14,272 bases of DNA from Rodentolepis nana (GCA_900617975.1 UZAE01001257.1:1-14272); one strand, 5' to 3'. Shown: positions 1 to 10,018, counted from the stretch's first letter. Program-made: numbers and translations. Notes: generated from the letters alone by a model not told the origin.

Positions 1-262
1 ACTTCTGACTTCAAACTACCATGATCCCACTGCATGTCATTTCCCACAACTTCACAGTACTCATCTCACCTTCTCTCTACCTTCGTGTCTGTCTGTCTCC
101 TCTGCATCTGTGAATCACTCTTCTGCTCCCCCTCTCGAATTTTTCGCACTTTGATTTTCCTCCTTCTGCGAAGCCCGAAGTCAATTAAATGGCTAATGAT
201 AAATATTCAAAACTCCTGCCATTTGAAATAAGAATAATAATAATAATAAAATTAATAATAAT
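1..262 (+). mobile_element. Family S retroposon, copy A (5' part cut off by window edge)
   Basis: The window opens inside a sense-strand copy, about 80-90 bases into the element, at the ACTTCTGACTTCAAACTACC block seen in other copies. The pyrimidine-rich middle (CTACCTTCGTGTCTGTCTG) and the 3' block (GAAGCCCGAAGTCA, GGCTAATGATAA, CTGCCATTTGAAATA) all follow in order. The tail from about 229 is an AAT-rich run to about 262, the longest tail among the nine copies. Its target-site duplication cannot be checked because the 5' end lies outside the window. The 65-codon open frame at 34-231 lies in the repeat and is not a gene. Confidence 0.88.
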
Positions 263-1123
263 GATTGGAAATTTCAGTTATCTGTGGTTTAAGTGTCTCA
301 TATTTCAAAAATTGTATGCTTTTAGTTTGGTGCGAGGAGAGACCTTAAATCTTATATTGATCGATTTTACATAGTTGCCACCTCCATTTCTATAGGGAAT
401 CGAAGATAATTCAACTTATAAGTACTTAATTGGCCAAATACAAACGGATCCACAAATCTCATCCAGGTTCAAATAAAAATGCAGTTGGCTACTTTATAAT
501 CAGATTATCAAAGAGTTGGCTTCAGTAAAAAAATGAGACCAACGTTATCTATTTTAATAATATTGGATTTTGCCGAATTTCCAATTGTGATCATACACAC
601 GACTGAAGTTGCTTATTTAACTTTACTACTTGAGTACCATTACCTTGGTGATTGGATCAGGAAATACGATATGAAATGTTTCGTAGAAATATCAGGGGCT
701 TATACCTGACAAACCATCAAACAAAATTTTTTCGGCGCGAAAACCTTTCTCAGTGTGTCACCTATCTCAAAGTGAAATGACAGACTTGATATAAATTAGG
801 ATGATTAATTTTTAGTAAATAATTCAGCCAATACAAATTATTCCAATTGGTACTTAATTATGGAGTTAAACTCCCAGGTTAATAATATGTAAGAGGATGG
901 AAGGTTTGAAAGTATGAAGTAGATTGAATTTGCATGACAAACCACCATGGTTAAACGATTGGTCAATGGGCATTGTGTATCCAGTTGACGAAACATTGTG
1001 CATTTTAGAACACATCAACTTAGGCACTGACGTCAATCAAATAGTGTACACTTAGAATGAAAAAATGAATAAGGTAGAATTAGGTAATTGGATGACTATA
1101 TACTCACGACATTATTTTAAACT
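263..1123. other. Spacer without recognisable genes
   Basis: AT-rich sequence between retroposon copies A and B. I see no long open frame, RNA gene or family S relic. Short open stretches here are of a length expected by chance at this base composition. Confidence 0.6.
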
Positions 1124-1360
1124 GGGGTGTGTGATAGACTTACCTCCAAGTGGTGTACCCTGGGCAACGTGTACTCATACGGCAAAAAGTCTATTATTCG
1201 GCAGTTGACTTCTGATTACAAACTACCACTACCCCATTGTATGTCCTATTCGTCTACTTCCACAGTACTCACCTCTCCTTTTTTCTACCTTTGTATCTGT
1301 CTGTCTCTTTTACATCTGGGATTCTTTCTTCTATTCTGCCATTTGAAATAAATAAGTAAA
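1124..1360 (+). mobile_element. Family S retroposon, copy B (internally deleted)
   Basis: This copy begins with the intact head GGGGTGTGTGATAGACTTAC and continues through the conserved GGGCAACGTGTACTCATACGG segment. It then keeps the pyrimidine-rich middle up to about 1335. About 100 bases found in other copies between the TTCTGTCCCC-like segment and the final TGCCATTTGAAATA are missing. It ends in a short AAATAAATAAGTAAA tail. No convincing target-site duplication is visible, so this is probably an older insertion. The 74-codon open frame at 1127-1351 is repeat sequence. Confidence 0.88.
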
Positions 1361-2821
1361 TTAACAAAGAACTTAGACAAACATTTGTCTAGTAAAATTT
1401 TTCAAGAGTTTGTTAAATTTCACAGTTGCTTCTCTAAACTAATTTGGGAAAAGCATATATACATATATGAAGGCTTCAAATTATTGGAAATAAGAAATAG
1501 CTGTTAATTTATGCGTCTTTGTCCTCTTGGTTGTGACTAATACTTCCATATGTGCAGGGATTAGTCGAATAAATCCAACCGCGAGTGGACCCGGGGCGTT
1601 ATGAACGTAAAACCTCTTCAGATTTTATTACAGTAATTTCATCCCTCTGGTAAGTACCTATGATTTGTACCCTCGGTTTAATGCCTACTTTCACTTAGGC
1701 GTGTATATGTGAGCCTTAGTTGGAGGCTTTTAATTTAACGCGTCTACCTCTACCCCTCTCTAATCCACTTTATACCCTCATTAGCCTCATTTGAGCCCCT
1801 TTATCTCGCTTTAAAACAAGCAGTCCTATACGTAACGTCCTTTTTTTCTGACAGACTACCGCGTGATTGCAAATCGATATTTTCACAAATGAATTCAGCC
1901 TATAGGGTGTATACGAATCTCCAGATATTCATATGCATAGGAAAGTGCTAAGTCGTTAACGTGTTATAGAATTTGAAAGGCATTTGCTTGAATACAGAAA
2001 TGGTGATGGATAACTACAAAACTTTAAACTAACAAAATAAAATATGCAACATAGTAAAGTCTCAGAGGTGTAAGAAATGACAGGCCAAAGTGCAAGTGTA
2101 AATTTTGAATTTGCTCTCACAAAATTAGTTCTTTAAATTCTGGCTTATTTCTCACTTGTTATCTCTTTGACTAAAAATCAATAGAGGTAATATCCAGTTA
2201 AGTGAGTTAAGTGAGTAGTATCGACCACCTAGTTTTCAGTTCAAGAGCAGGCAGTTGCAACGAGATAGCATACCTGACCCCTCTCTACTTTATCGACGGA
2301 ATAAAAATCTCGAAATATCACTTAGTTTATCTATCACCCAAAATCTGGGATTCATATCCTGAAAGTGGAAATCAGCAATATTTGGGTACGATGCAGTGAA
2401 CATGACAGCTTTTATTTTCCACCATTTGACTGATCGTATCTCTTCATCCCTCCATTTAGGTACATTTAGCTATTTTGTTATTGCTATGATATTAATTTAC
2501 TAGAATTAGAAATAAAAGAATGAAAGCAATCGCTACACTCACACAAATTTCCACCTGATTGACAGGTTACCTTAAGTCGAAATAAAACCATGCCAAATAG
2601 GAAATAATGACTCACCTTTTCTGCCCAGATAATCTGATAAAGGTGTCGCTTGGAAGCTAAAATCTCCAACTTTGGGGATTATTTAAGTTCCAAACTTAAC
2701 CACATACGACTTTCGCTCCTTCGAAGTGATCACTATTCCACTGCTATGATGACTACCGTCGAATTTAAGAGTCTTACCAATTAAAAGGGTGTTAAAAGCT
2801 TCAGATTATTAACGAGGTCAT
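1361..2821. other. Spacer without recognisable genes
   Basis: No retroposon copy or RNA gene is recognised. Near 2200-2217 the 9-mer GTTAAGTGA occurs twice in tandem. A 62-codon open frame at 2211-2399 (+) resembles nothing I know and is within the range expected by chance. Confidence 0.55.
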
Positions 2822-3148
2822 CTAGTCCCGATTTTCTGGTTGTTTTAAGTCGCATAAATGGTGAGGATGATTGGAATGCCGCATATTTTTCAACGTTGAG
2901 ATCGTTTCAATCATTTCTCTAATTAGCCGCTTTGATAGAGCCGCTAGTGGATATTCATCTGGGCTCGGTAGTGAAGAAGTGATTATCCCAACTACCGAAG
3001 GAACAGATCTTTCTCTCCATCTCTGATTTTTCCTTCTTATTATCGTCGTCTTCAAAGGTGACAGTAAATCCAACACCAATCCATCCATATTTGTGCCTGT
3101 TGCAGATGAGCACATGCAAATTTCAGGAAGAAGCGGTAATGAGTGCAT
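2822..3148 (-). CDS. Unassigned 108-codon ORF, possible exon or chance ORF
   Basis: This is the longest open frame outside the repeats, running from an ATG to a TAG with a stop codon five codons upstream of the ATG. The local base composition is less AT-rich than the surroundings. The predicted product is hydrophilic, with a basic patch (IIRRKNQRWRER, about residues 36-47), a dibasic KR near residue 73 and a His/Pro-rich C-terminal part. There is no signal peptide or membrane segment. A possible splice acceptor, TCTGCAACAG preceded by a pyrimidine-rich stretch, lies inside the frame just upstream of ACAAATATGG, so it could be a terminal exon. I recognise no family. At this composition roughly one open stretch of this length is expected by chance in both strands of 14 kb, so confidence is low. 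Confidence 0.15.
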   Translation of the reverse strand: MHSLPLLPEICMCSSATGTNMDGLVLDLLSPLKTTIIRRKNQRWRERSVPSVVGIITSSLPSPDEYPLAALSKRLIREMIETISTLKNMRHSNHPHHLCDLKQPENRD

Positions 3149-3245
3149 ATCTTCCTTAACTTAGAACGAGAACTAAAGTAGTAACATCGCCCATCGCCTC
3201 AAAATAAAAGCTTTGCACCAATTGCGTCTGAATATCACAATATAA

Positions 3246-3542
3246 TTATTTATTAATATCAAATGGGAGGCGTTTTGGGTGTTACAATTAGCCCTTTAGC
3301 AGACTTCGGGCTTCACAGAGGAGAGGAACGTCAAAGTGAGAAAAATACGAGAAGAGGGAACAGAAGAATGATTCATAGGTGTAAAAGAGACAGACAGGCA
3401 CAAAGGCAGAGAAAAGGTAAGATGAGTACTGCGGAAGTGGTGGAATATGACATAGAGTTGGGTCGGTTTATAGACCTTTTTTGCTATATGAGTGTGTGTC
3501 TTTCAGGATGCGCCACGTGGAGGTAAGTCTATCGAGCACCCC
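3246..3542 (-). mobile_element. Family S retroposon, copy C (minus strand, diverged)
   Basis: Read on the minus strand, this copy runs from a GGGGTGC head at 3542 through ACTTACCTCCACGTGG, the pyrimidine-rich middle and GAAGCCCGAAGTC to a TTGATATTAATAAAT tail. It is the most diverged of the minus-strand copies. The TATACGTTGCCCAGG segment of the others is degenerate here (about 3491-3509), and about 30 bases around the CCGGCAGTTGACTTC block are missing. No clear target-site duplication flanks it. It shares the TAAGATGAGT variant (plus-strand reading, about 3418) with copy F. Open frame 3263-3526 is repeat sequence. Confidence 0.87.
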
Positions 3543-4454
3543 ACAGCTTCACCAGCCTAAAGTAAACGTTAAGAGTGAACAAGTGGAGGGAGGCTTATAT
3601 GTGAGGTCAATGAAAAAACATGACTACCTCCATGTCGAGGACTGAGTTAGAGGACTGTTAGAGAGAACAAGATGGTCATTTCTTTTTACTCTTTGTAACC
3701 TTAATGCTTATTCGTTTAAAATTCTACGCCGTACGTATTGATTAGACTTAAGCCGTTCATATTAATCTCCCATATCCATAGCGTGCACCCTAACAAAGAC
3801 CTGGTTAGATCAATCTAGATTAAGAGAACCATGCGTGCTCAATAATTACCCAGTACAAATTCTCCTTGTCTCCTTTAAATTTATTTCAACCAGTGGCTTC
3901 GCTTTAGCGGAATCTGGACCAAGGAATTTGCAAAGAAAATCACATGTAGAGAGCTTTTAGAGCAAATATAAATAGTAATTAATTTTCCTAATAAAATTAG
4001 ATTTGTGCAGGTTTTTTTTTGCATAATTATTAGTTAGCAAATGCCTCGTTGTCTTCCTCCACTCGCCACACAAACGACATAAAAACAAAGCATCTGGTGT
4101 GGTGATTAATAAGTACATTTGCACCCGGGTCACGAGGTGTGGGCACCAGTAAACTTTTATCGGCGCGTTTTTGTCTTTACCACTGTCGGATACCTTCTGC
4201 ACTGTTGAACTTTTCTAACGTGTTTTATTCCGATAAAATATTGTCCAATCCTTAATACTCCTCGTTAATGTTAAATTTAATTTAAAAGTGTTCCCCATGT
4301 GAAAACTATACAACTCATTTTTGTGGTTTTTAAATTTAATTAATCAAGATTATGTGCAAGTATTCCCTTGTAATTTCTCAAATAGAACAAAGATACAGCA
4401 GCTGTGGTTTTTACTTCTTGATCTGAGGTTCTAAGTCAGTGGTAATCTCGCATC
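3543..4454. other. Spacer without recognisable genes
   Basis: AT-rich sequence between copies C and D. An 81-codon minus-strand open frame at 3957-4202 contains a CRLC motif but matches no family I know, and its Lys/Asn/Tyr-rich end is typical of translated AT-rich DNA. I see no RNA gene. Confidence 0.55.
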
Positions 4455-4468
4455 ATCTTTGTACCTGA

Positions 4469-4738
4469 TTGGTGTGCGATAGACTTACCTCCACATGGTG
4501 CACCCTGGGCAACGTATACCCATACGGCAAACTTCAAACTATCATCACCCCACTGTATGTCATATTTTCTACCTTTGTGTCTGTCTCTTTTACATCTTTG
4601 AAAGACCATTCTTGTCTCCTCCCCCACTGGACTTTAATTCACTTTGATGTTCCTTCCCCTCTGTGAAGCCTGAAGTCGGCTAAAGGGCTAATGATAGCTA
4701 TCAAAACGCCTGTCAACTGAGATAAATAAAAGAAATAA
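4469..4738 (+). mobile_element. Family S retroposon, copy D, with 14-bp target-site duplication
   Basis: The element is flanked by a perfect 14-bp direct repeat, ATCTTTGTACCTGA, at 4455-4468 and 4739-4752. It lies exactly between the two repeats: TTGGTGTGCGATAG at the 5' end (the leading GGGG reads TTGG) and a GATAAATAAAAGAAATA tail at the 3' end. Two internal segments are absent: about 35 bases after CATACGGCAA (4530) and about 30 bases after TATGTCATAT (near 4566). The intact duplication suggests a comparatively recent insertion despite these deletions, so it may come from a deleted source copy. Confidence 0.93.
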
Positions 4739-4752
4739 ATCTTTGTACCTGA

Positions 4753-5847
4753 ACAGCTAATTGGCAAGTCTTATTAAGTGCCAATAAATTAACTTGTTGT
4801 TTAATATCTTCAAATCACTTTTGAGGCATCTACTTTCGATTTCCCTAAGTTGAAGAATTGACGTCAAAAAAACTAAAGTAACGAATCGTTTCACTTCCAT
4901 TACCGGAAGAGCAAAAAGCGTCAATACTTGATCACTTTAATTGAGGCTATTTGCCTACTGTGAAGGTCGTCCTAACCTAGATATGCTCTATGACTCCTTT
5001 GCATTTTAATTACTGAGCAAAAGTTTAGCAAGGCGCTGAATTTATACCACGATTACACAGCAGTGTAAAAAACAATGATGTTAAATGACGAGAGGAGGGG
5101 GAGGTAATGAGGTAATGAGGATGAAATTAGTTAATAGAAAGTCTAATCAATATTCTGAGAGAAAATTCAATTTAATAAAAAAAATTATGCTTCATTCACT
5201 TGAATTTTCACAAACGCGTGTAGAAGATGTTTAGCCACTTCAATTACCTTTTCCCAATGTTTGGGGAAATAGAATAATAATACTTGTCATTCATCCGCCA
5301 ACAATTTTATCATAGAGGAATTGTGGTTGCTGCAACTTTTGTATTTATGTCTACATGACTTATTATGATAAATAAATAATAAATTTTGTTCAGCCACAGC
5401 AGATATTAATAATAATATGATTACAATATCGGTGACTTAAAATCAGATCATCAATCACAAATGCACTTCCTTTAATTCATTAGGAATACTTAATTTCCAG
5501 ATAAATGATAAACTGTAATCAGAGAATTTTTTAACGGAGGTTATGTTAATTAAATGAAATGAAAGTGAATGAAATTCCATTCTTTTGGCAGATTTGCACG
5601 AAAAACGCATATTTTTTCAATTTTTTGATCAGAAACGGATCCGCGAAAATAATAATTTATTTCTGTATCAATTTCCCTAATTTTTAAGTTTTCAAGTCAA
5701 ACTTTATCTGTGCTTGCGGATATCATTTTGAATCTCACGACAAAAACACAATAATTTGTTGAAGAGCAAAACAAGATGACGAGATAAGCAGAAAATGGAA
5801 TGTGAGGTAAATGAACCGTTCGAAAGTGGAAAGCGGTGTATAATTTA
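4753..5847. other. Spacer without recognisable genes
   Basis: Strongly AT-rich. A short imperfect tandem AGGTAATG motif occurs twice and a bit at about 5102-5118. I see no reliable open frame or RNA gene. The 69-codon minus-strand frame at 5697-5906 runs into the LINE 3' end and is not credible as a gene. Confidence 0.55.
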
Positions 5848-5861
5848 TTTAAATAAATAAT

Positions 5862-6546
5862 ACTTATATATTTCAAATGGCAGGCTTTGACTTCAGCTTT
5901 CCCCATGGGTGGGGGGTATACATATAGCAGTTAATTAATAGCAGTTCATTAGCTGTCTTCCTGCTTCCCAGTATCTCTGGCTTTCCGTCGTTGTCTTTAG
6001 GGCTGGACACATAATCAGGTGGGTCTTCTCCATTTCCTCCTGTAGATTACACAGTGGGCATGTGGGTTGAGTGTACACTCCCAATCTGTGAAGGTGTTTT
6101 GCCAAGCAATCGTGTCCGGTACGTAGTTTAAACTCATCAACGGCTTCAATTCTTGGCCAATCGGCTATGTCGGAGAGTGCCACTGTCCACTGTTTCTCCT
6201 TTTTTCGAGCTTTAAGTTCGTTGCACCATGAAGTCTTGAATCCTCTCCTGATTAAGGTCTTCATTGTGTGGAAAGACATCGGCCGGTCTATGCCTTGCAA
6301 AATTGTTGTCCCCTTCCTGGCAAGTGTGTCAGCAAACTCATTGCCTTTAATGCCACAGTGTCCAGGAATCCATTGTAGGATCACTGTTTTGTTTTTTCCT
6401 CTCAGCAATTGATAGAGATTTTTACATTCCTATATCTCAGCTGTTTTAGATGGCTCTCTGTTTCCAATAGAGTTTATTCCTGACTGTGACTCCGAAAGGG
6501 TTACTGTTTTGATGAATTTCGTATCCAGGAAACATAATTGGCTTAG
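5862..6546 (-). mobile_element. 5'-truncated non-LTR retrotransposon (LINE) with 14-bp target-site duplication
   Basis: A 685-bp minus-strand insertion bounded by the direct repeat TTTAAATAAATAAT at 5848-5861 and 6547-6560. Coding sequence is readable right up to the inner edge of the 6547 repeat, as expected for a LINE copy cut short during target-primed reverse transcription. It holds 204 codons of the ORF2 C-terminus (one internal stop), then a 73-bp 3' UTR (5862-5934). In sense orientation the UTR contains GAAAGCTGAAGTC and ends GCCTGCCATTTGAAATATA. Those blocks also form the 3' end of the family S elements, so this LINE or a close relative is the likely source of their reverse transcriptase. 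The duplication is AT-only and so individually weaker than a mixed-base one, but its position agrees with both ends of the element. Confidence 0.85.
5935..6546 (-). pseudogene. LINE ORF2 C-terminal remnant: RNase H domain end plus CCHC zinc knuckle
   Basis: The product would be the C-terminus of a LINE polyprotein whose RNase H degrades the RNA strand of the RNA/DNA hybrid. Reading from 6546, the frame gives an LSESQSGINSI segment (about 6498-6466), then a TAG at 6430-6432, then ILQWIPGHCGIKGNEFAD, the late RNase H motif with its catalytic Asp. Next comes EFKLRTGHDCLAKHLHRLG, then a CPLC...H...C knuckle (C-x2-C-x9-H-x3-C), ending at TAA 5935-5937. In this family the first segment is normally DSQ, with a catalytic Asp. 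Here it is Glu, so the copy has both a nonsense codon and a changed active-site position. The endonuclease, reverse transcriptase and early RNase H are lost by 5' truncation. The style fits I/Nimb-like LINEs of insects; the exact clade is inference. Confidence 0.9.
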
Positions 6547-6560
6547 TTTAAATAAATAAT

Positions 6561-8186
6561 ATGATATTATGTCAGCGCCTATTTTAACCAACTGAAAGCT
6601 TTTTTGCAGGGTAAACGCAGAGCATACATTTTATAGTAACAGCAGCAGTGTCATTCAAAAAACTTTTTCAGACACATCGAATATGGGGTTCACTAATTGG
6701 CAATCGGCTTTACTTACAACAGTGCGGAAAAATAGTGAATGGTTGGGGGCACAAAGAACTACGTCCTATTCATTTGACAATTCTCAAGCAACATCTGAGT
6801 CCACATTTGTTTTGTCAACGTGGATGAAGTATAGGTAGATAAGGGAAACGGCTCATGTGTTTACTTCAGGCATTTTGATCAATCTGCTCCAAGTCTGGGT
6901 AGACATGAAGTTTCACATGACCCCAGAGCTTGAGCGAAACTTAGGAGAACACCGGTCATTGGCTTGGTCAAGACGTTTCTATCTTCCAGTTCCCAGCTGG
7001 TAGGGTGGCCACTGCCTCCTACCTTTGGATCTTTTACGACTCTCAGTCCAGCATTTCACTTTGCATGCACCATACAGACTCTACACCCTTCAATACTAAC
7101 TTGTTTTATCCATATGAGGTTTCTCAATAATGCCATATTTAAACGACCGCTAAATTGATCTAGTTCTATGAAGTCATATTGTGCTGCTCTATTGCATTTA
7201 CACCTTTAAAATCCATTGAGATTGTGATGAAATAGTGGGCCTCTAACCAGAACCTTCATATTGTCAGCAATCTGTGGAAACCACTGTTGGTATTCAATGC
7301 CACTCTTTATTAGCACATAACTCATCTATTGTTACCTTGTGACCCGTTTTATAAACGGTCACCTCACATAGTTGATTGACTGATTCCATAATCGAAATCT
7401 TCTTGTCTGATTGCAGTTCCAAAACTCTTTCAAGTATGAAATATTAGACTGGCAGCTTTGTAAAAGATATCTTCACTGGGTTTCTTTCATTGCAAGTGCT
7501 CACAACTTCTTGATTTTGTCTACAGTTCTCCATGGTTCAATGCAATTTTTACTTTTAAGGACTAATACATCATTAGAGTTTCAATTTGGCTTGTGAGTAA
7601 CGAGTCATTGTAAGCAATGTAATTCATCCTGGATTCAGTTATTACTCAATACAGCTCCAGATTGCGACAAAGGGAGCAAATTTCTAGAAGGTTCAATAAG
7701 ATTGATAGTCCATTTGAATGTAAGAGAAAGGATAGTATCCTTAGGATTGAAGCATCGTAAGTATCGAGAGACAAATTTGCACTTAACCAACTATTTTTAA
7801 AGAAATTCGTGTCACACCGAAAAATCACTTCCTATTCACGACCCGGTAAAATCAGTTAAATTATGAAATAGGCCAATTAGGTTAACTAAACCTCATGAAA
7901 CTGTGCGATTGGTGATCTTATACCTTCAAGGTTATCTAACATAAGAATGAAATTGGTAGTACATTTTTACTAGTGTCTTGAGAGTGAACGCATAAACAGA
8001 ATTCCTTTAGTGGAGTATCAGAAAAAGGTCTTCGTTCTGTACGTAATAAACTTCCACTGTCCAGGAAAAAGGGAATAAAAGTTTTGCAAAAGAAGTTAGA
8101 GGGTTAGAAAGGGGGTTAATTTTTTCCGTGATCCCGTCATGGTTCACTCGATGATACTCAAGCCTGAATAACATCAGATTCTCACA
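6561..8186. other. Long spacer without recognisable genes; a less AT-rich patch at about 6880-7100
   Basis: No retroposon copy or RNA gene is recognised. A patch at about 6880-7100 is noticeably less AT-rich and has moderately open stretches in two plus-strand frames, one read from about 6895 to the TAG at about 7001. I could not link it to any protein family. It may be a decayed exon or an unrecognised old repeat. Open frames at 7411-7596 (+) and 7646-7828 (-) look like chance. Confidence 0.45.
7339..7362. repeat. Short imperfect inverted repeat
   Basis: GTGACCCGTTT and AAACGGTCAC form two 10-11 base arms around a TAT loop, with one unpaired C. It is the clearest short palindrome outside the retroposons. 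It has no U-run after it and no associated gene, so its role is unknown and it may be chance. Confidence 0.4.
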
Positions 8187-8202
8187 AGAATTTGGATGAT
8201 TA

Positions 8203-8516
8203 TTATCATTATTATATCGAATGGCAGGCGGTTTGATTGTTATCATTAGCCCTTTAGTTGGCTTTAGTCTTCTCAGAGGGGAAGGAACATCAGAGTGTAA
8301 AAAATTCAAGAGGTGGGGGGGGGGACAGAAGAGTGTATCAAAAACGAAGGTAGATAAAGAGAAAAAAGGTAGGATGAGTACTGTGAAAGTAGTCGAATAT
8401 GACATACAGTGGGGTCATGATAGTTTGAAGTCAACTGCCAGGTAATAGACTTTTTTGCCGTATGAGTATACGTTGCCCAGGGTGCACCACATGGAGGTAA
8501 GTCTATCACACACCCC
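8203..8516 (-). mobile_element. Family S retroposon, copy E, with 16-bp target-site duplication
   Basis: A perfect 16-bp direct repeat AGAATTTGGATGATTA at 8187-8202 and 8517-8532 brackets the element, the longest duplication in the window. In sense orientation it starts exactly with GGGGTGTGTGATAGACTTAC at 8516 and ends in a TATAATAATGATAATAA-type tail. All conserved blocks are present. A mononucleotide tract has grown to G10 on the plus strand (8315-8324; C10 in the sense strand). Its variant near 8370 (TAGGATGAGT) resembles those of copies C and F. Open frames 8007-8405, 8221-8445 and 8306-8671 cover the repeat and its flank and are not genes. Confidence 0.95.
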
Positions 8517-8532
8517 AGAATTTGGATGATTA

Positions 8533-9066
8533 ACCAAATAAAATGGTAGAGCAAATCGGAATGGCAAAAGAACGGGTCGGCTTGGAATAGGATCCGAAGG
8601 TAGATTAAAAGATCCTCCATTAATGACCTTAAGTTTCGCATTCTGAGCAGAACTGCGAGTTGAAACCCCACATTAGCATAAAATGGAATACCTGAGGTCA
8701 GTTTGCTAGCTCCATGGATATTGATATTTATTTCAATGATTTAGATTAATGACTGCATTGGTAACTTCTGGTCAATATGAGGAGTGATAGAATGTGAAGT
8801 TCAAGACTGAGAAGGTCCATGATACCTCCCTTTAACCAAGTCAAGTGTTGTTAACCCTTTCCCTAGAAATCCCCTTTATCAATATTGTCGTCTTTAAATT
8901 ATGTTGGGAAAGAGTTTAGGCGTTTTGTGCACACAATTTTTAACACAGTTTTCTCTTAAAGTAGAGTTGATAAACTTTTGAAGTGCTCAATTATTGGTTC
9001 GGGGCTCTGATTTAAGTTTGACTTTAAGAGATAATAAAGCCAATTAAGTTCACATGTGTAAAGGCA
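8533..9066. other. Spacer without recognisable genes
   Basis: AT-rich sequence between copies E and F. I see no open frame worth calling, no RNA gene and no repeat relic. Confidence 0.6.
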
Positions 9067-9076
9067 AGGTTGGCAT

Positions 9077-9407
9077 AGCTTATTTATTTATATCAAATGG
9101 CAGACGTTTTGATAGTTATCATTAGCCCTTAGCTGAATTTGGCCTTCACAGGGAGGAGGAGGAACATCAAAGTGACTAAAAAGTCGAGAGAAGGGACAGA
9201 ATAATGATCCCCAGATGTGAAAGAGACAGACAGACACAAAGGCAGAGAAAAGGTAAGATGAGTCCTGTGAGGGGTCGAATATGTCATACACTGGGGTCTT
9301 GATAGCTTGAAGTCAGAAGTCAACTGCCGGTTAATAGACCCTTTTGCCGTATGAGTATACATTGCCCAGGGTGTGCACCACGTAGAGGCAAGTCTATCGT
9401 ACACCCC
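9077..9407 (-). mobile_element. Family S retroposon, copy F, with 10-bp target-site duplication
   Basis: At about 331 bp this is the longest copy and the best guide to the full-length structure. The direct repeat AGGTTGGCAT lies at 9067-9076 and 9408-9417. The sense strand starts GGGGTGTACGATAGACTTGC at 9407 and ends with GATATAAATAAATAAGC. It keeps the CCGGCAGTTGACTTCTGACTT block that C and D have lost. The head carries ACTTGCCTC where the other copies have ACTTACCTC. Open frames 9088-9291 and 9129-9461 are translations of the repeat. Confidence 0.93.
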
Positions 9408-9417
9408 AGGTTGGCAT

Positions 9418-10018
9418 TGTATAACATGCGATAAGTCTATAATTAGAACAACAAACCTCATTTCTGTTCGACAAGAACACTTGAAGAGAAATCATTAGAA
9501 CCGGCTTCACCAGTAAACGCCTTACTTGGATTGAAATTTGTATTGAAGCGGATGTAAACTATGTCGATATTCCAAATCTTCCGTTTTGAATGTCATAGGA
9601 GTACTATGGTGTTAATTACACCTGTCAAATCCTAAAGGTCAGAGTAATAAATATGGAAAGGTTGGTGGCTAGTTTGAGCGTTTGTAAAGTATCTATTTAT
9701 GTCAAATTGAATTAACGCGTGACCGCGATTTGAGTGGGTTTACACTTTCAGGAATTCCACATCGATAAAACTCCAAAAGGAGAGTCAAAAATTTGGAAAA
9801 TGGTTTGTGGGCCGTTTTGGTAATATTGATATCTACAAGGTAATTGGGAATTAACTTCCTATTCAGAAAATTACAGAAATTAATAACTACCCAAGCCAAC
9901 CAAAGAAGAGCAAAAAAGCATCGAAAGACCTTGAAGACTATTGATTAATTATTCTTGTGCAGATCCGAGTAATGTACCTCGTCAGATGTGCCAACGAAAA
10001 ATAGTGACCGAACTTCAT

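Noticed and set aside
1138..1147. ACTTACCT in the head as a sign of descent from U1 snRNA
   Set aside because: Only about eight bases match the U1 5' end. The sequence before and after does not follow U1, so a donor-like match is explained without U1 ancestry.
3246..3542. Family S as a DNA transposon or MITE
   Set aside because: The ends (GGGGTG and AAATAAAT) are not inverted repeats, and duplication length varies from 10 to 16 bp, unlike cut-and-paste elements with a fixed duplication.
3209..3555. A degenerate duplication (AGCTTTGCACCA / AGCTTCACCA) around copy C
   Set aside because: The left match lies more than 20 bases from the tail and needs a gap, so it is no better than chance.
3957..4202. 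81-codon minus-strand frame with a CRLC motif as a zinc-finger exon
   Set aside because: There is no second metal-binding pair at a family spacing, and the C-terminal half has the Lys/Asn/Tyr-rich look of translated AT-rich DNA.
8990..9012. GGTTCGGGGCTC as a tRNA box B
   Set aside because: There is no matching box A, acceptor stem or cloverleaf around it.
8306..9461. Open frames within the repeats (for example 8306-8671, 9129-9461, 34-231, 1127-1351, 3263-3526) as genes with a shared domain
   Set aside because: Their similar peptides arise because they translate the same retroposon in equivalent frames. They lack start and stop conservation and are interrupted by insertions and deletions between copies.
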